This document shows positions 1 to 9,500 of a stretch of DNA of 64,000 nt, in pieces (position 1 is the stretch's first letter; every line of letters begins with the position of its first letter). The stretch is from assembly GCF_002025205.1 (NCBI RefSeq), contig NZ_CP019947.1:4006001-4070000 (forward strand), in the 5' to 3' direction. Position numbers and translations under genes: made by a program. Below the pieces are notes generated by a model. It did no database searches and was not told where the DNA came from. It worked only from the letters and a program-made list of their open reading frames with translations. The stretch is from Pseudomonas sp. CC6-YY-74. Its GTDB lineage: Bacteria > Pseudomonadota > Gammaproteobacteria > Pseudomonadales > Pseudomonadaceae.

Positions 1-2134
1 GCGGTTTGCCGTCCTTCACCACCTCACCCTGTTGCATCACAATCACCCGAGTGGCCAGAGTCATGGCCTGCATCGGCCGATGGGTCGCGACGATCAAGAT
101 ATCCTCCGGTCCGATGTTCTCTTCGAGCACTTTCCATACCCGCGACTCGCTCGCAGCATCGAGCGAGGCCGTCGGTTCGTCGAGCAACCAGATGCGGGGC
201 TGGGTGATTACCACGCGAGCCAGGGCAACCAATTGCCGCTGACCGCCAGACAGTCCCTCACCGCCTTCGCTGATCAGCAAATCCATGCCCAGCGGACTGC
301 TGGCGGCAATAGCATCGACGCCCAGCTCGCGGGTTATTTTAAGTAGGCGCGAGTCTCCAGCGCTGCCAGACAGCGCCAGGTTGCTGCGCAGCGTCCCCTT
401 GAACAAATGCGGGGACTGCGGAAAATAGCCCAGTTGGCTGGCAACCACCTGCGGATCGATTTCCCACAGGTCGGCATCGCCCAGGCGCACTCGCCCTTCA
501 TGCGGGCGATACAGGCCCGCCATTACCTTGAGCAGGGTCGACTTGCCACAACCAACCGGGCCGACCAGCAGCACACGCTCGCCGGAGCGGATCGTAAGCC
601 CGTCGACATTGATCTGCTGCACCGGCGACTCAGGGTAAGCGAAACGAACTCTCTCCAGCTCAATGGCCGTCGGGAGCGCATCGGGCAACAGCAAGTACTG
701 GCCCGGGCGCCGCTCAAGCTCAAGGGCCAACACTTGGTCGACCATGTGCAGCGACTGCTTAACGTTTTGCCATTGCGTCAGGTACTGCACGCTCTGCGCG
801 ATAGGCGCAATGACCCGACCACCCAGAATGCTGCAGGCAATCATGCCGCCCATGGTCAGCAGCCCGGCCTCAATCTGCCAGACCCCCACCACCACGGCAG
901 CGACATACGCCAGCGTGGACAGGCTGCCGGTGCTCACTGACGAGAAGCTGCTGATCGCTTTTTGCTGGATGTTGTAACCGTCAATAGAGGCGGTAATCGT
1001 CTGCCACTCCGCCGAGAAGCGCCAGCCTGCATTGTTTGCGCGAATCGACTCGGCACTGCGGATGGCATCCACCAGTACGCCTTGGCGTTCGTTGCTGCGC
1101 AGCAGCTGTTTGTGCAGCAGATCGCGCAGGCGCATCTGCGTGGTCAAGCCCAGCAGCAAGGCCAGCGGCAGCAGCAACGCATAGACCCAGGCAACCTGGC
1201 CACCGATGATGCCGATGAAGCCGATGAAGACTAGAGCGAACGGCAGGTCGATGAGGCCGAACACCACGCTGGAGGAAATGAACTGGCGCACCGAGTCCAG
1301 GCCGCCGATCTGCGCGGCCAGGGTGCCAAGGCTCTTGGGCTGTTTATCCAGACGCAGGTGAAGCAGGTGATCGAAGACCTGCTGTGAAACACGTTTATCG
1401 ACTGCAATCGACACACTATCGAGAATCCGCGCACGCAGGGTCTTTAACCCCCAGTCAAACACGACGATCAGCGCCATGCCGGTAGCCAAGGTGGTGAGCG
1501 TGGCATAGGCCAACGTCGGCACGACCCGGTCATAAACCTGCATGGCAAACAGTGACGTGGAGATAGCCAACAGGTTAATCAGCAGGGTAGCGGTCAGTAC
1601 CTTGGCGACCCAGCCAGGCTCACGAAATAATTCGCGCCAGACCAGGCGTGCGGCGAGGTTGCCCTTAAGCGGCGAGGGCAAAGATCTTGAGCGCTGCGCA
1701 GGGCCCCGCAGCCACAACACCAGAGCGTTCTGCAGAGTGTCTTCAGCGACTTGCTGTTGACCGCCGGCGGCATCGGTTAGCCTGATCGCCTCCGAGCTGG
1801 CCCGTTCGGCGCGGTACCAGCGACGGTCGTGTAGCACCAGAGCCGGTAGCCGACGCTGGTCGAAGCGGCGCCAGCCGAGCTGGATCGGCTGTACACCTTT
1901 TAGTTGGGCCTGGGTAAAAATGTAGCGGGCTTGGTCGGCCGGTTGCACGGCCGCCGGCAAGATTTCAGCGGCCTTGGTGCAAGCCGCCTGCACTACAGCC
2001 AGGTCGCTACGCACCGCCAACTGCTCGAGGAGTTGGTGAATCAGAATGGCGGGTAGGGGCACGGCAGCACGGGCCTGATCAGCCTCCTGGGGGGGCGTGG
2101 CCTGGTGGATCGGGTCGTCGATTGAGTTCATCAT
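1..2134 (-). CDS. Type I secretion system ATPase/permease (LapB/HlyB type), 3' end cut by window edge
   Basis: An inner-membrane ABC exporter that would energise secretion of the adjacent adhesin. The frame runs 711 codons from the ATG at 2134 without a stop to the window edge. Residues 1 to about 140 resemble the degenerate C39-peptidase-like N-terminal domain of these exporters, and a transmembrane region follows at about 160-460. The nucleotide-binding domain has Walker A (GPVGCGKST, Lys531), the signature LSGGQRQ near 627 and Walker B (LLDEPTASLD) near 650. Its start overlaps the TolC-like gene's stop (TGATG), which indicates translational coupling. The expected membrane-fusion (HlyD) partner is not in the window and probably lies beyond the left edge. 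Family call firm; substrate inferred from context. Confidence 0.9.
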   Translation of the reverse strand, partial: MMNSIDDPIHQATPPQEADQARAAVPLPAILIHQLLEQLAVRSDLAVVQAACTKAAEILPAAVQPADQARYIFTQAQLKGVQPIQLGWRRFDQRRLPALVLHDRRWYRAERASSEAIRLTDAAGGQQQVAEDTLQNALVLWLRGPAQRSRSLPSPLKGNLAARLVWRELFREPGWVAKVLTATLLINLLAISTSLFAMQVYDRVVPTLAYATLTTLATGMALIVVFDWGLKTLRARILDSVSIAVDKRVSQQVFDHLLHLRLDKQPKSLGTLAAQIGGLDSVRQFISSSVVFGLIDLPFALVFIGFIGIIGGQVAWVYALLLPLALLLGLTTQMRLRDLLHKQLLRSNERQGVLVDAIRSAESIRANNAGWRFSAEWQTITASIDGYNIQQKAISSFSSVSTGSLSTLAYVAAVVVGVWQIEAGLLTMGGMIACSILGGRVIAPIAQSVQYLTQWQNVKQSLHMVDQVLALELERRPGQYLLLPDALPTAIELERVRFAYPESPVQQINVDGLTIRSGERVLLVGPVGCGKSTLLKVMAGLYRPHEGRVRLGDADLWEIDPQVVASQLGYFPQSPHLFKGTLRSNLALSGSAGDSRLLKITRELGVDAIAASSPLGMDLLISEGGEGLSGGQRQLVALARVVITQPRIWLLDEPTASLDAASESRVWKVLEENIGPEDILIVATHRPMQAMTLATRVIVMQQGEVVKDGKP

Positions 2135-3387
2135 CAGTTCTTTATCCCACTAGCCAGGGCATCTAGCCCGCCGGTCAGAGCGGCTAGCTTAAGCGTGTAG
2201 ATCAGCCATTCGTTCTCGGCCTGGGCTTGTTGGATCAATTGCTCGTTCCACTCCCGCTGCATGTTGAGTACATCCAGCCAGGATTTCAGGCCCGCCGCAT
2301 ACTGGCGTCGGTAAGAGGCCAGGATCTCCGTCAGTTCCGTCACCGACTCGGCCTGGGAGCGGATTAGGCTGTGCTGCAATTGCCGGTTGCTGTACAGGCT
2401 CTTCACCGCGCGGATGATCTCGTTGCGGGTTGAACGCTGATCGTCCTCGGCTGCTTGCAAGTGCGCTTGCGCCGCCTTGCTGCGACCAACAACAGCGAAG
2501 CCCAGGCCTTCCAGCGTGGCATCCAGCACCAAACCGACCTGGGTGTCATCGTTATTGTTGAAATTGTTCTGCTGATTGAAATATTGATCCGCCTGCAGAT
2601 ACAGCGTGGGCATGGCGGCGGTGTTTTCGCGCTTAACCCCAGCTTCGGCCAGGCTGACCTGCTGCGCCTTCAGCAGCAGGTCGGCACTGTGCGCCAAGGC
2701 CAGTGTTTCCAGCTCGGCGCCGTCCGGCAAAGAGGTCATCGCAGAGGGCAGGCTGGGTTCGACCCGCACCGCGATTTGGGTCAAGGCCAGAAGCTCGGTT
2801 TCGCTTACTGCCAGCTCGGCTGCATAACGCGCTTGCTGGGCGTTGGCCTGAATTAGACGCGCCCGGGCGAGCCGCACATCCGCCGCCGAGGCTGCCTGAC
2901 CGAGCTGGCGACGCTGAATACGCTGGTACAACTTGTCCAGGCCGGCAACGTTGCCGGTGGCGATCAGCTGCCGCTGCCGCGCACCCAGTACCTGCGCGTA
3001 GGCTACGGCGGTTTGCTCGATGAGCTGGCGCTTCACCCGGATCAAATCGGCCTCGCCGACCGATATATCGGCATCGGCGTAGGCGATATTGCTGTCGATT
3101 CGGCCAAAGGCCCACAAGGGCTGCCGAATGCGCACAGAACTCGGCGGCGCGCTGGCGCCGTCCTCAGCGGACAGCTGCGCGCTCAGCGTCGGGTAGCGCT
3201 GGGCACGGGCGCTGTCACTGGTAAAGTTCTTGGCACTGACCTCCGCTTGCTTGCCGCTGACGGCTGGGTTCAGGCTCAGCGTGGCACGCAGTGCGGCGCC
3301 AAGCCCCAGCGGGCTCTCCGCCAGGGCAGCTGTTCCGGGCGCTACAACCAACACCAGTGACAGGGTTAATAATCGACTCATCTTCAC
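2134..3387 (-). CDS. TolC-family outer membrane efflux/secretion protein
   Basis: A 417-residue outer-membrane channel component of type I secretion. It opens with a signal peptide (a basic MKMSRLL start, then a hydrophobic stretch ending near Ala-Leu-Ala). The rest is the long Ala/Gln/Leu-rich alpha-helical pattern of TolC duplications, with typical segments such as GLGAALRATLSLNPAV near the N-terminus and a second helical repeat from about residue 210. The start codon overlaps the stop of the upstream sulfotransferase gene by four bases (ATGA), and its own stop overlaps the ABC exporter start. The three genes are therefore a tightly coupled operon. It resembles LapE/AggA-type proteins; the exact subfamily was not determined. 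Confidence 0.9.
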   Translation of the reverse strand: MKMSRLLTLSLVLVVAPGTAALAESPLGLGAALRATLSLNPAVSGKQAEVSAKNFTSDSARAQRYPTLSAQLSAEDGASAPPSSVRIRQPLWAFGRIDSNIAYADADISVGEADLIRVKRQLIEQTAVAYAQVLGARQRQLIATGNVAGLDKLYQRIQRRQLGQAASAADVRLARARLIQANAQQARYAAELAVSETELLALTQIAVRVEPSLPSAMTSLPDGAELETLALAHSADLLLKAQQVSLAEAGVKRENTAAMPTLYLQADQYFNQQNNFNNNDDTQVGLVLDATLEGLGFAVVGRSKAAQAHLQAAEDDQRSTRNEIIRAVKSLYSNRQLQHSLIRSQAESVTELTEILASYRRQYAAGLKSWLDVLNMQREWNEQLIQQAQAENEWLIYTLKLAALTGGLDALASGIKN

Positions 3388-6068
3388 GTGCTAATCCCTT
3401 CAGCTACAGCTTGTGTTTCGGTAAATTCGGCCGGCCAGTCGGCACCGTCCGCCGCCGCACTGCCGGCGATTTCGGCGCGAGGCTTACGCTGCAATGCGTC
3501 GGCTTGATCCACAGCACCGACCATTTCATAGGCCTGGATCAAATCCTTGCGCCAGTTCGGATTCCACGGACACTTCTGCTGGCCCTTTTCCATCAGCGCG
3601 ATAGCATCTGCCCGATGGCCCTTGTCCATGTACACCAGGCCCAGCATGAAATTGGCCGCCGCATGCTCGGGCACATGCTGCAGCAGTTTCTTCAAGCGCA
3701 ACTCGGCCTGATCCAGCTCGCCTTGCTTGTACAGCTCCACCCCTTCGTTGAGCAGGCCCGGCTCGGGCAAGCCGAGCATCTCGATCGGCTCCCATTCGAT
3801 CTTGCCGTTAGTGCCTTGGATCAGCGGCCCCAGGTGCGCTTGATAGTTCCGCCACTTCGCCTTGGAGGTCTGGTACACCGGCTGGCGAACTTGCCAGACA
3901 CTGGCGGTCTTTATCGGCCGCTCCAGTTCGTTGAATGCCAGCACCTGCGGTTCCCAGGCCACGCCGATATAGTCGAGCATGCGCCGCGCCGTCCCCTCCA
4001 GGTCCTCGATCACGTCCTCGTAGTTGACCTCCAGAATCTCTCCGGGAAACAGCTGGTGCCAGTGCCGCATCAGCAAATTGTGGTCGGCCAATTGCTCGCC
4101 AATACTGGTCAGGTCATAGGCAAAGCCCATGCCGCCGTGCTTGGCCTGGTAGTCGGTGAAGTAATTGGACAGCGCGATGTCGCGCGGATCGCGGCGCACC
4201 GAGATGATCTTCGCCTTGGGCAAGAGAAACTTGATTAGACCGATGTTCTCGAAGTTGTGTGGCAGCTTGTCCACTACGTGCTTGGCGTCCGGCGCGTATT
4301 CGCGCAATTCGTCGAGAATGCCCTGGGCGATGCCGGCGCTGACAGAGGCGCTGAGGTCATCGACGCAGTCCGGGTAATGCCGACCGGAGCCGGTGTGCCG
4401 CTCCCAGCGATTCAAACCCTGGATCCGACTGGGGATCACCCCGAGCTCACCCGCGCCGAAAATCTGGCTGTGGCCGGCGAGAATCTGCTCCACCAGGGTG
4501 GTGCCGGAGCGCGGCATGCCCACCACGTATACCGCCAGCGTCGAGTCCAGCCCGCGCTGCGGTCGCTGTTCATACAGCGCCTGGTTAAAGGCATGGCGAA
4601 TCCGCGCACAGTGATCGCGGTGGGCCTTGGCGCTGTAGGCGAGCAATTTTTTGCTCGTCGTATTGGCTTCTAAGGCCAAGCCGAACGCCTTGTCATAGTC
4701 CTTGCGTTTTTCCCAGGCGGCGGCCAGCTGCAACAACAGCCCGGAACGGAGCGAGCCTTCCAGGCTCGGCTGGCGCGCGGCCATCTCCATGCGCTCCAGG
4801 GTCTGCACGTCCTCGGGGAACTGGCGGGCGCTGATCAACGCGGCATAGCCCTTGGCCGGATCGATCTGTTTGATCCGCTCGAACAACGCCAGCGCCTCGT
4901 CGATCTTGCCGCGCTGCATCTGCTGCTGGCCCAGGCCCTGCAACGCCGGCACAAACCAGGGATTGTCCGCCAACACCTCGCGGAATAAGGATTCAGCCAG
5001 CTCGAAGTGCTGCGCCTGGCTTTCCACCTGGGCCAAGGCGTTGTTGGCCTGCAGTCGCAATTGCCTGATCAACGGCTGTGGGGTGGTCTCATCGCTTTGC
5101 AGTGCCTCGGCCAACGCTAGCGCCTGGTCGGCGGCTTGGCGCGCCTGCTCGCCGCCCTCCTGCAAGCAGGCGGCAGACAGGCGCAGCCACAGGCCCAGCG
5201 CCTGCGCGTCCTGGCTACCCACCAGCCCGATGGCACGCCGCAGCAACTGGCTGGCCTGTCGCGGCCGCCCCTGCACCTGCGCCAACTCGGCCCATTGCGA
5301 GAGCAGCCCGATATTTTCCGGGTAGTGCTTGTGGGCCTCGCGCAGCGCTTCTTCCGCCGCGGCATGACGATCGTGGCCGGCCAACAAGGCGGCGTAGCCA
5401 CCGAGCAGGCTGCTCCAGTCCGCTTCAGTCAGCGTGGCGCGGCGCTCGTTCAACCATTGTTCGGCCCGCGCCTGGTCATCCTGGGCCAGCCAGATTTCCA
5501 GCTGCAGGCCGCGCAACTGGGCAGTGAACTGCACCACGGCAGGCTCGGGAAATTCGCCATGCAGCACGTTTAAGCGCTCGATCGCCGCGTCCAGCGCCTG
5601 TTGCGCGGCGTCCGGGTCGCCCGCCTCCAGGCACAGCCGGGCCAGCGCACTCCACACCGGCAAGCGCTGCGGGGCTAGCTCGGCAGAGCGCAGGTAGAGG
5701 CACCGCGCCACTTCCGCCTGGCCACTGTGCATCCGGAACCAGGCCAGGCGCGCCAGGGCCAGCGGATGATCTGGTTGCGCCTCAAGCGCGCCTTCGAGCA
5801 GGGTTGTCGCGTCCAGCGGGCGCTGCAACAGGCAATAAGCGGCGGCCAAATCCACCCGTGCGTCGAGATCGAGTTGCACCAGGCGCGCTTCAGCCTCGGC
5901 CAGCCAGTGCATCGCCTCATGCCGCTGGCCCAGCTGCGCCCAGGCCAACACCAACAGCGGCAGTGCCTGCACATCCGCCGTCTCGAGCCAGTGGTTTTGC
6001 GCGGTGCTTTGCAGCGCGGCAAATTGCTGTTGATCAACCAGCTGGCGCAATATGTTCAGGTAAGACAC
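3384..6068 (-). CDS. TPR-repeat sulfotransferase, coupled to type I secretion genes
   Basis: An 894-residue cytoplasmic protein without a signal peptide. Residues 1 to about 480 are tetratricopeptide-type helical repeats. A PAPS-dependent sulfotransferase domain follows: the 5'-phosphosulfate loop GMPRSGTTLVEQIL is near residue 515 and the 3'-phosphate-binding segment RRDPRDIALSNYF is near 623. A further TPR-like tail starts at about 780. The start is GTG at 6068 with an AAAGG ribosome-binding site nine bases upstream. The four-base ATGA overlap with the TolC-like gene ties it to the secretion operon. The family transfers sulfate to proteins or glycans. The neighbouring adhesin and the nearby PAPS-forming CysC suggest that it modifies the secreted adhesin, but that is inference; a polysaccharide substrate is equally open. 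Confidence 0.88.
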   Translation of the reverse strand: MSYLNILRQLVDQQQFAALQSTAQNHWLETADVQALPLLVLAWAQLGQRHEAMHWLAEAEARLVQLDLDARVDLAAAYCLLQRPLDATTLLEGALEAQPDHPLALARLAWFRMHSGQAEVARCLYLRSAELAPQRLPVWSALARLCLEAGDPDAAQQALDAAIERLNVLHGEFPEPAVVQFTAQLRGLQLEIWLAQDDQARAEQWLNERRATLTEADWSSLLGGYAALLAGHDRHAAAEEALREAHKHYPENIGLLSQWAELAQVQGRPRQASQLLRRAIGLVGSQDAQALGLWLRLSAACLQEGGEQARQAADQALALAEALQSDETTPQPLIRQLRLQANNALAQVESQAQHFELAESLFREVLADNPWFVPALQGLGQQQMQRGKIDEALALFERIKQIDPAKGYAALISARQFPEDVQTLERMEMAARQPSLEGSLRSGLLLQLAAAWEKRKDYDKAFGLALEANTTSKKLLAYSAKAHRDHCARIRHAFNQALYEQRPQRGLDSTLAVYVVGMPRSGTTLVEQILAGHSQIFGAGELGVIPSRIQGLNRWERHTGSGRHYPDCVDDLSASVSAGIAQGILDELREYAPDAKHVVDKLPHNFENIGLIKFLLPKAKIISVRRDPRDIALSNYFTDYQAKHGGMGFAYDLTSIGEQLADHNLLMRHWHQLFPGEILEVNYEDVIEDLEGTARRMLDYIGVAWEPQVLAFNELERPIKTASVWQVRQPVYQTSKAKWRNYQAHLGPLIQGTNGKIEWEPIEMLGLPEPGLLNEGVELYKQGELDQAELRLKKLLQHVPEHAAANFMLGLVYMDKGHRADAIALMEKGQQKCPWNPNWRKDLIQAYEMVGAVDQADALQRKPRAEIAGSAAADGADWPAEFTETQAVAEGIST

Positions 6069-6088
6069 GTTAGTGAGCCTTTAGGTAG

Positions 6089-6535
6089 GAGGCGCCCGGG
6101 GTGCTGGCGCAATTGCTCGACCCAGCCGCGCCGCGGCAGTGCGCTCAGGCCCTGCTGAGCGGTTTTCATCTGGATGAGCTGGACCGGCAACTGGCGAGCG
6201 TCCCAGGCACGCGCTAGCTGAGGCGTATGGATGACCTGCTGATCCTTACCCACACGCGCTGGCAGCTCAGGCACGCCTTGGCCCGAATGAATCGCGGGCT
6301 CGCCGCGGCCGGCTTGCAGCAACACCCGGGCAAGACCTTGATCGGCCGCCCCGAGAGGGGCTTCGACTGGATGGGTTATCAATTCGACGCCTCGGGGCTG
6401 GTCGCCGTGGCCACAGGGGCGCTGGACAATCTTCAAGAAAAACTTCGCCGGCCGCCGGCTGCGTTGCTCGGAGCAACAGACGCAGCGGCGGGCGGCGGAG
6501 TACCAAAGCCGCAGGCATAGCTGGCTGCTGGCAGG
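6089..6535 (+). pseudogene. Reverse transcriptase remnant (palm-domain fragment)
   Basis: A decayed reverse transcriptase. In frame with the ATG at 6227 the sequence reads MDDLLILTHTRWQLR, the catalytic [Y/F]xDD palm motif and following helix of bacterial group II-like RTs. Further on come QQHPGKTLIGR and RGFDWMGYQF, the usual downstream motifs. An in-frame TAG at 6215 separates this from an upstream segment (FHLDELDRQL) that fits the region just before the YMDD motif. After about 6450 the reading shifts by one base into an Arg/Gln-rich tail typical of the thumb. The finger domain is missing. The fragment lies opposite to, and between, the adhesin and sulfotransferase genes, in an otherwise gene-free 508-bp gap. 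Which RT class it belonged to cannot be said. Confidence 0.75.
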
Positions 6536-6576
6536 GTTAGGGGCATCCCCCTGCGACCCCCAGTCCGCATTGGTCA

Positions 6577-9500
6577 TTAGGCCAGGCCCTGCGACGTCAA
6601 AATACCCACGGGCATCGCGGTTCGATAAATTTCAGCCAGTGCTCGTCCCGCGTTGGGGTTCGCTGACCACGACCCATTCCACAAATCAACAGCTCCGCCC
6701 CCACCCGCCCCAGCGTGATAGTAAACATTACCCGCTTTATACTGACTGAACCCCGCGCCCCCCCCGTACACGGTCCAAAATGACGGGCTCGCCCACTTAC
6801 TAGATGGGCCCCCACCCCCGCCAATATGGGACCCGGTCCCGGCCACTACGATTAGGTCGTCGGCACCCAGTTGCGCCGCGCCCGACCACGTGCCCCAACT
6901 ATCGGCTAGGCCCGGGCCATCGCCGTCGGTCGACAACGCCCCGCTGTTGCTGTTTACCCGGATATAGATGGTGTAACTGACGCCTGCCTGGAAGGTGCGG
7001 CCCGAATGAGCCGACGACACGCCCTCGACCAGATCGAACACTACTATCGCGGTGTTAGTGGGACTTGTGGTGAAATCCAGCGCATCCGGCGCCACCCCCG
7101 CAAACGCGTTACCGGCGGCGTCGGTCAACACGCCGCTGGCCAGGGTCACGTCGTAAGCGCGCCCCGCGGCCAGGTCCGTACTCGGATTGATGGTCACCTG
7201 GTTGCCGCTGATAGTGACTTGGGTGGCGTCGGTTACGCTGATTGTTCGCATGTCATCCACGCCATCGCTGATCACAATATCGCCGCTGCCCGCGACCACC
7301 GCTTCACTGAAGGTCAGTACGATATTGCTGCCTACGGCGACGGCCGTGGCATTGTCCGCCGGGGAGCTACTGCTGAGCGTCGGCGCCGTGGTATCGACCA
7401 GGTAACTCGAATTATCGGCCACCGCGCCGTGGCTCAGGCTGGCAGCATTACCGGCGGCGTCCTGCAAGATCCCGCCGTTGAGGGTCAACGCGTCGATGCC
7501 AATCGCAATGCCATTGGCATCGGTTTCACCGGCCTGAATGCTGTAGCTAAACAACAACGCCGTGCTGCCACTGCCGGAGACGTAATCGGCGTAGACGGTG
7601 CTGCCACCTATCGTCAGCGCCACGCGCGGCGTGCCACCGCTGGTATTGACCAGCGTGGCCTCGTTCATGGTGACCGTCACATTGACCACATCGCCGGCAT
7701 TCAGCCTGCTGTTCTGCGCGCCGGTCGCGCCACTGATGGCCAGGCTGCTGACGCTCGGTGCCACTTCATCGAGATCGTTGATGCTCAGGCTCACCGCCTG
7801 CTCGCTGGCATTGCCCGCAACATCCGTGGCCACCACGGTGAAGCTGTAGCTGGCCTTGCTTTCGAAGTCCGGGTTGCCGCTCAGGGTCACCGCCCCGCTG
7901 CTGGCGTTGATGCTCAGGCCCGCGTCGCTGCCAGCCTTGAGGCTGTATACGGTCGAACCCGTGGCGATGTCGCCGCTGTCAGTCGAGGTCGCGGTGTATA
8001 CCACCTGGCCGGTGCCACTGTTTTCGTTGAGGGCGCTGGCAACGGCCCCCGAGGTGAAGCTCGGCGCCACCTCGTCCAGGTTGTTGATGCTCAGGCTCAC
8101 CGCCTGCTCGCTGGCATTGCCCGCAACATCCGTGGCCACCACGGTGAAGCTGTAGCTGGCCTTGCTTTCGAAGTCTGGATTGCCGGCCAGGGTCACCGCC
8201 CCGCTGCTGGCGTTGATGCTCAGGCCCGCGTCGCTACCAGCCTTGAGGCTGTATACGGTCGAGCCCGTGGCGATGTCGCCGCTGTCGGTCGAGGTCGCGG
8301 TGTATACCACCTGGCCGGCGCCGCTGTTTTCGTTGAGGGCGCTGGCAACGGCACCCGAGGTGAAGCTCGGCGCCACTTCGTCCAGGTTGTTGATGCTCAG
8401 GCTCACCGCCTGCTCGCTGGCATTGCCCGCGGCATCGCTGGCGATCACGGTGAAGCTGTAACTGGCCTTGCTTTCGAAGTTCGGATCGCCGGCCAGGGTC
8501 ACTGCCCCGCTGCTGGCGTTGATGCTCAGGCCGGCGTCGCTGCCAGTCTTGAGGCTGTATACGGTCGAGCCCGTGGCGATGTCGCCGTTGTCGGTCGAGG
8601 TCGCGGTGTATACCACCTGGCCGGCGCCGCTGTTTTCGTTGAGGGCGCTGGCAACGGCCCCCGAGGTGAAGCTCGGCGCCACCTCGTCCAGGTTGTTGAT
8701 GCTCAGGCTCACCGCCTGCTCGCTGGCATTGCCCGCAACATCCGTGGCCACCACGGTGAAGCTGTAGCTGGCCTTGCTTTCGAAGTCCGGGTTGCCGCTC
8801 AGGGTCACCGCCCCGCTGCTGGCGTTGATGCTCAGGCCGGCGTCGCTGCCAGTCTTGAGGCTGTATACGGTCGAGCCCGTGGCGATGTCGCCGTTGTCGG
8901 TCGAGGTCGCGGTGTACACCACCTGGCCGGCGCCGCTGTTTTCGTTGAGTGCCGCAGCGCTGGCCCCCGAGGTGATGCTCGGCGCCACTTCATCCAGGTT
9001 GTTGATGCTCAGGCTCACCGCCTGCTCGCTGGCATTGCCCGCGGCATCGCTGGCGACCACGGTGAAGCTGTAGCTGGCCTTGCTTTCGAAGTCCGGATCG
9101 CCGGCCAGGGTCACCGCCCCGCTGCTGGCGTTGATGCTCAGGCCGGCGTCGCTACCAGCCTTGAGGCTGTATACGGTCGAGCCCGTGGCGATGTCGCCGC
9201 TGTCGGTGCTGCTGGCGGTGTAGATCACCTGGCCGGCGCCGCTGTTTTCGTTGAGGGCGCTGGCAACGGCCCCCGAGGTGATGCTCGGCGCCACTTCATC
9301 GAGGTTGTTGATGCTCAGGCTCACCGCCTGCTCGCTGGCATTGCCGGCGGCATCCGTGGCGATCACGGTGAAGCTGTAACTGGCCTTGCTTTCGAAGTCT
9401 GGATTGCCGGCCAGGGTCACTGCCCCGCTGCTGGCGTTGATGCTCAGGCCCGCGTCGCTGCCAGTCTTGAGGCTGTATACGGTCGAACCCGTGGCGATGT

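Noticed and set aside
6056..6577. 173-codon minus-strand ORF between adhesin and sulfotransferase
   Set aside because: It is antisense to the reverse transcriptase remnant and has no domain character.
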